Shown here: positions 12,642-13,832 of the stretch, one piece after another
How positions within the stretch are numbered: position 1 is the stretch's first letter
Layout of the letters: every line of letters begins with the position of its first letter
Origin: Thermofilum sp.
Lineage (GTDB): Archaea > Thermoproteota > Thermoprotei > Thermofilales > Thermofilaceae
Direction of reading: 5' to 3'
DNA length: 13,832 bases
Assembly (NCBI GenBank): GCA_020832965.1
Contig: JAJHRM010000043.1
Span: 1-13,832, forward strand
The notes under the pieces: model-generated
Databases searched by the model: none
Told to the model about the DNA's origin: nothing
Seen by the model: only the letters and a program-made list of their open reading frames with translations
Position numbers and translations under genes: made by a program

Positions 12642-13619
12642 ATGCTTAGGCGGCAAGTTTTTCAGAAATATTTTCGATATATAAGAATTTTATTTGTATC
12701 TAGGAATTATTTTAGAAATTGGTTTTCATTAGGATTAAAAATATTTTTGAGTAGTAAAGGATTCATCTCAATTGATAATGTTAAGTGCATATGCAGAGAT
12801 GGTACTATCCTTGATTTACCACCTAAATTATGTACGTTATTACTCTTCGGTTTGTTTGACGGTTTATTTAATGTCATTAAATGTAACAATGAGGTTGTTA
12901 TAGCGAGAGATTTTGTTATTCCTTTTAAAGAGCTCTTAGCTAGTGAGGCGGTTCTGGGCGCTCTTAAGCACGGATGGAGTTATGATGTGGCTCGAGGCTT
13001 CTGGTTTAAAGATGATGTTAAATTTAAGCATATGAGGAGCTATATTGACGAAGTATTTGACTATGAAGAGCATAGAAATGTTGAAGTTGATGGTAAAGTG
13101 GTTGTTGACGTTGGGGCTGGCTATGGCGAGACTGCTCTTTACTTCTTGAAGAGGGGTGCTAGGTATGTTATCGCTGTCGAGCCTTGCCCGGAGGTTTACG
13201 GGGAGATGCTTGAGAACTTCAAGCTGAACGGTGTTGAAGGCAAGGTTGCGCCGATTAACGCTGCACTTTCGAGCACTCGCGGTAGCGCCAGCATTGAGTG
13301 CCCGAGTGGGAAGGTTACCGTGGGCACAATCACTCTTGGAGACATAATCGATAGGTTTAGTTTGCGTGGGGGTGTTTTGAAGATGGATTGTGAAGGTTGC
13401 GAGTACGACGTGATCCTCAACGATTACGAGCACGTGAGGCTGTTCGACGAGGTGTACTTCGAGTACCATGCTCACATCACGAAGATCCCCGTGCGGGTTT
13501 TGCTCGAGAAGCTTTCGGAAGATTTCAAATGCGAGATCGTGAGCAACAAGGAGTTTTACAGGAGACACGACTTTAGCGAGAAGCTTCTCGGACTTGTCAG
13601 ATGTGTTAAAAAAAGGTAA
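12642..13619 (+). CDS. FkbM-family SAM-dependent methyltransferase
   Basis: A 325-residue protein (from ATG 12642) whose C-terminal part is a class-I methyltransferase of the FkbM type. It would transfer a methyl group from S-adenosylmethionine, typically to a sugar hydroxyl. DVGAGYGETALYF (156-168) is the SAM-binding glycine motif, Glu180 in VIAVEPCPE is the ribose-binding acid, INAALSS (205-211) follows, and LKMDCEGCEYDVI (246-258) is the FkbM signature. Residues 1-85 are AT-encoded, basic and hydrophobic, and not recognised. ATG 12624 is also in frame, but 12642 better fits both the TATA-like element and the overlap with the stop at 12647-12649. G/C rises from 10 of 60 bases at 12661-12720 to 32 of 60 at 13441-13500, with a switch near 12900. 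The likely role is O-methylation of the surface glycan made by the upstream enzymes. Confidence 0.9.
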   Translation: MLRRQVFQKYFRYIRILFVSRNYFRNWFSLGLKIFLSSKGFISIDNVKCICRDGTILDLPPKLCTLLLFGLFDGLFNVIKCNNEVVIARDFVIPFKELLASEAVLGALKHGWSYDVARGFWFKDDVKFKHMRSYIDEVFDYEEHRNVEVDGKVVVDVGAGYGETALYFLKRGARYVIAVEPCPEVYGEMLENFKLNGVEGKVAPINAALSSTRGSASIECPSGKVTVGTITLGDIIDRFSLRGGVLKMDCEGCEYDVILNDYEHVRLFDEVYFEYHAHITKIPVRVLLEKLSEDFKCEIVSNKEFYRRHDFSEKLLGLVRCVKKR

Positions 13620-13832
13620 TTGCGCGCTGTAACCTGTGTTTCTCAAGTGCTGGCCGCACGCGCTGGGGGTTGGGCTTGAAGCTGGTGTGGTGGGGGTGAG
13701 GGTGGGCGTGTTTTGGTCGTGAACGCGCTCGGCGGTTGTTGTTTTCGCGCCGCGCGTTTCGCCGTCTTCGGTGCTTGCTGGTTTGCGGGTTGGTTTTGCG
13801 CGTCCCGCTTTTCCGCGGGTTGCGGCGCCTGG
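13620..13832. other. GC-rich stretch with no supported gene
   Basis: This region returns to the GC-rich composition of the first gene and is G/T-rich on the + strand. Short open frames reach the window edge on both strands, but none shows a recognisable motif. A small inverted repeat (CCCGC 13804-13808, GCGGG 13815-13819) has no T-run. It may hold intergenic sequence or the edge of another decayed gene. Confidence 0.5.

Larger units (their letters stand above)
12160..12649 (+). pseudogene. Possible broken gene, helical hypothetical protein
   Basis: No single frame is open across this GC-rich stretch, but coding-like segments follow each other in shifting frames. They are EYQAAVRIVDVVASRLRG (12184-12237), AALALLESLVGFVGHWAVVE (12252-12311) with RDPARLKATLRGLADGL after it, SLAEHLGSGATRLRPSLHQL and VSVKAGEPKLGAVERWG (12382-12501), then ALRYLVSRGDAGARVLARSA (12506-12565) running to RIYIDEKLCRDAKLL and a TAG at 12647-12649. 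Dropping one G from the run 12497-12501 joins the last two parts smoothly. The final stop overlaps the methyltransferase start by 8 bases, as expected for a former operon partner. The pieces total about 155-165 residues, mainly helical, of no family I recognise. The start (TTG 12160) is a guess. It may be a decayed gene or a real one hidden by base-calling errors. Confidence 0.42.

Noticed and set aside
12936..13646. 236-codon open frame on the minus strand
   Set aside because: It is antisense to the FkbM gene, which carries clear SAM-binding and FkbM motifs; the minus-strand product shows no recognisable motif.
13804..13819. Small CCCGC/GCGGG hairpin near the window end
   Set aside because: The stem is only 5 bp, there is no T-run, and GC-rich sequence makes such stems common.
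1..13832. CRISPR arrays, tRNA/rRNA genes, transposase genes, defence or toxin genes
   Set aside because: I saw no regularly spaced repeats, no tRNA-like cloverleaf segments and no transposase, nuclease or toxin motifs in any convincing frame.

Overview
All convincing genes lie on the + strand and together form a surface-glycan (exopolysaccharide, S-layer glycan or lipid-linked glycan) biosynthesis and modification locus. The window most likely comes from a hyperthermophilic archaeon, probably Thermoproteota (Crenarchaeota). Reasons: AGA/AGG/ATA-rich codon use, 4-base ATGA/TTGA stop-start overlaps, an archaeal TATA-type promoter element, few clear Shine-Dalgarno sites, and protein families typical of archaeal glycosylation loci. 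A GC-rich backbone of the Thermofilum type would fit, but the genus cannot be fixed from this sequence.

Layout. 1-948: 3' part of a GC-rich family-4 glycosyltransferase (GT4). 945-3121: an aldo/keto reductase and a second GT4, joined to each other and to the first gene by 4-base overlaps. 3149-3292: a 47-codon ORF that looks like the N-terminus of another glycosyltransferase and overlaps the next start by ATGA. 3289-4521: a third GT4. 4586-5659: an intact non-hydrolysing UDP-HexNAc 2-epimerase (WecB family, WbpI-like signature). 5712-8519: a 935-residue polytopic membrane protein, GT-C-like with a C-terminal ectodomain. 8599-9768: a fourth GT4. 9776-11038: a two-part protein with a NodB-type polysaccharide deacetylase domain. 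11119-12153: a second, different WecB-type epimerase that is clearly broken. 12160-12649: a GC-rich stretch that reads as a second broken gene. 12642-13619: a FkbM-family methyltransferase. 13620-13832: GC-rich sequence with no gene I can support.

How the genes could work together (inference). The epimerase supplies a ManNAc-type nucleotide sugar. The GT4 enzymes build an oligosaccharide on the cytoplasmic side. The large membrane protein may transfer from a lipid-linked sugar on the outer face. The deacetylase, the FkbM methyltransferase and possibly the aldo/keto reductase tailor the sugars.

The DNA is a compositional mosaic. Hand-counted 60-base blocks range from 75-78% GC (1-60, 12241-12300) down to 17-22% GC (2221-2280, 4441-4500, 12661-12720), and several switches fall inside genes. 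This fits repeated horizontal exchange of a glycan cassette within a GC-rich genome. I did not find a defence system, CRISPR array, RNA gene or transposase. The most interesting items are the epimerase pseudogene with readable lesions, the hidden broken gene upstream of the methyltransferase, the GT-C-like protein with its ectodomain, the unknown N-terminal domain of the deacetylase, and a 23-bp palindromic TATA element.
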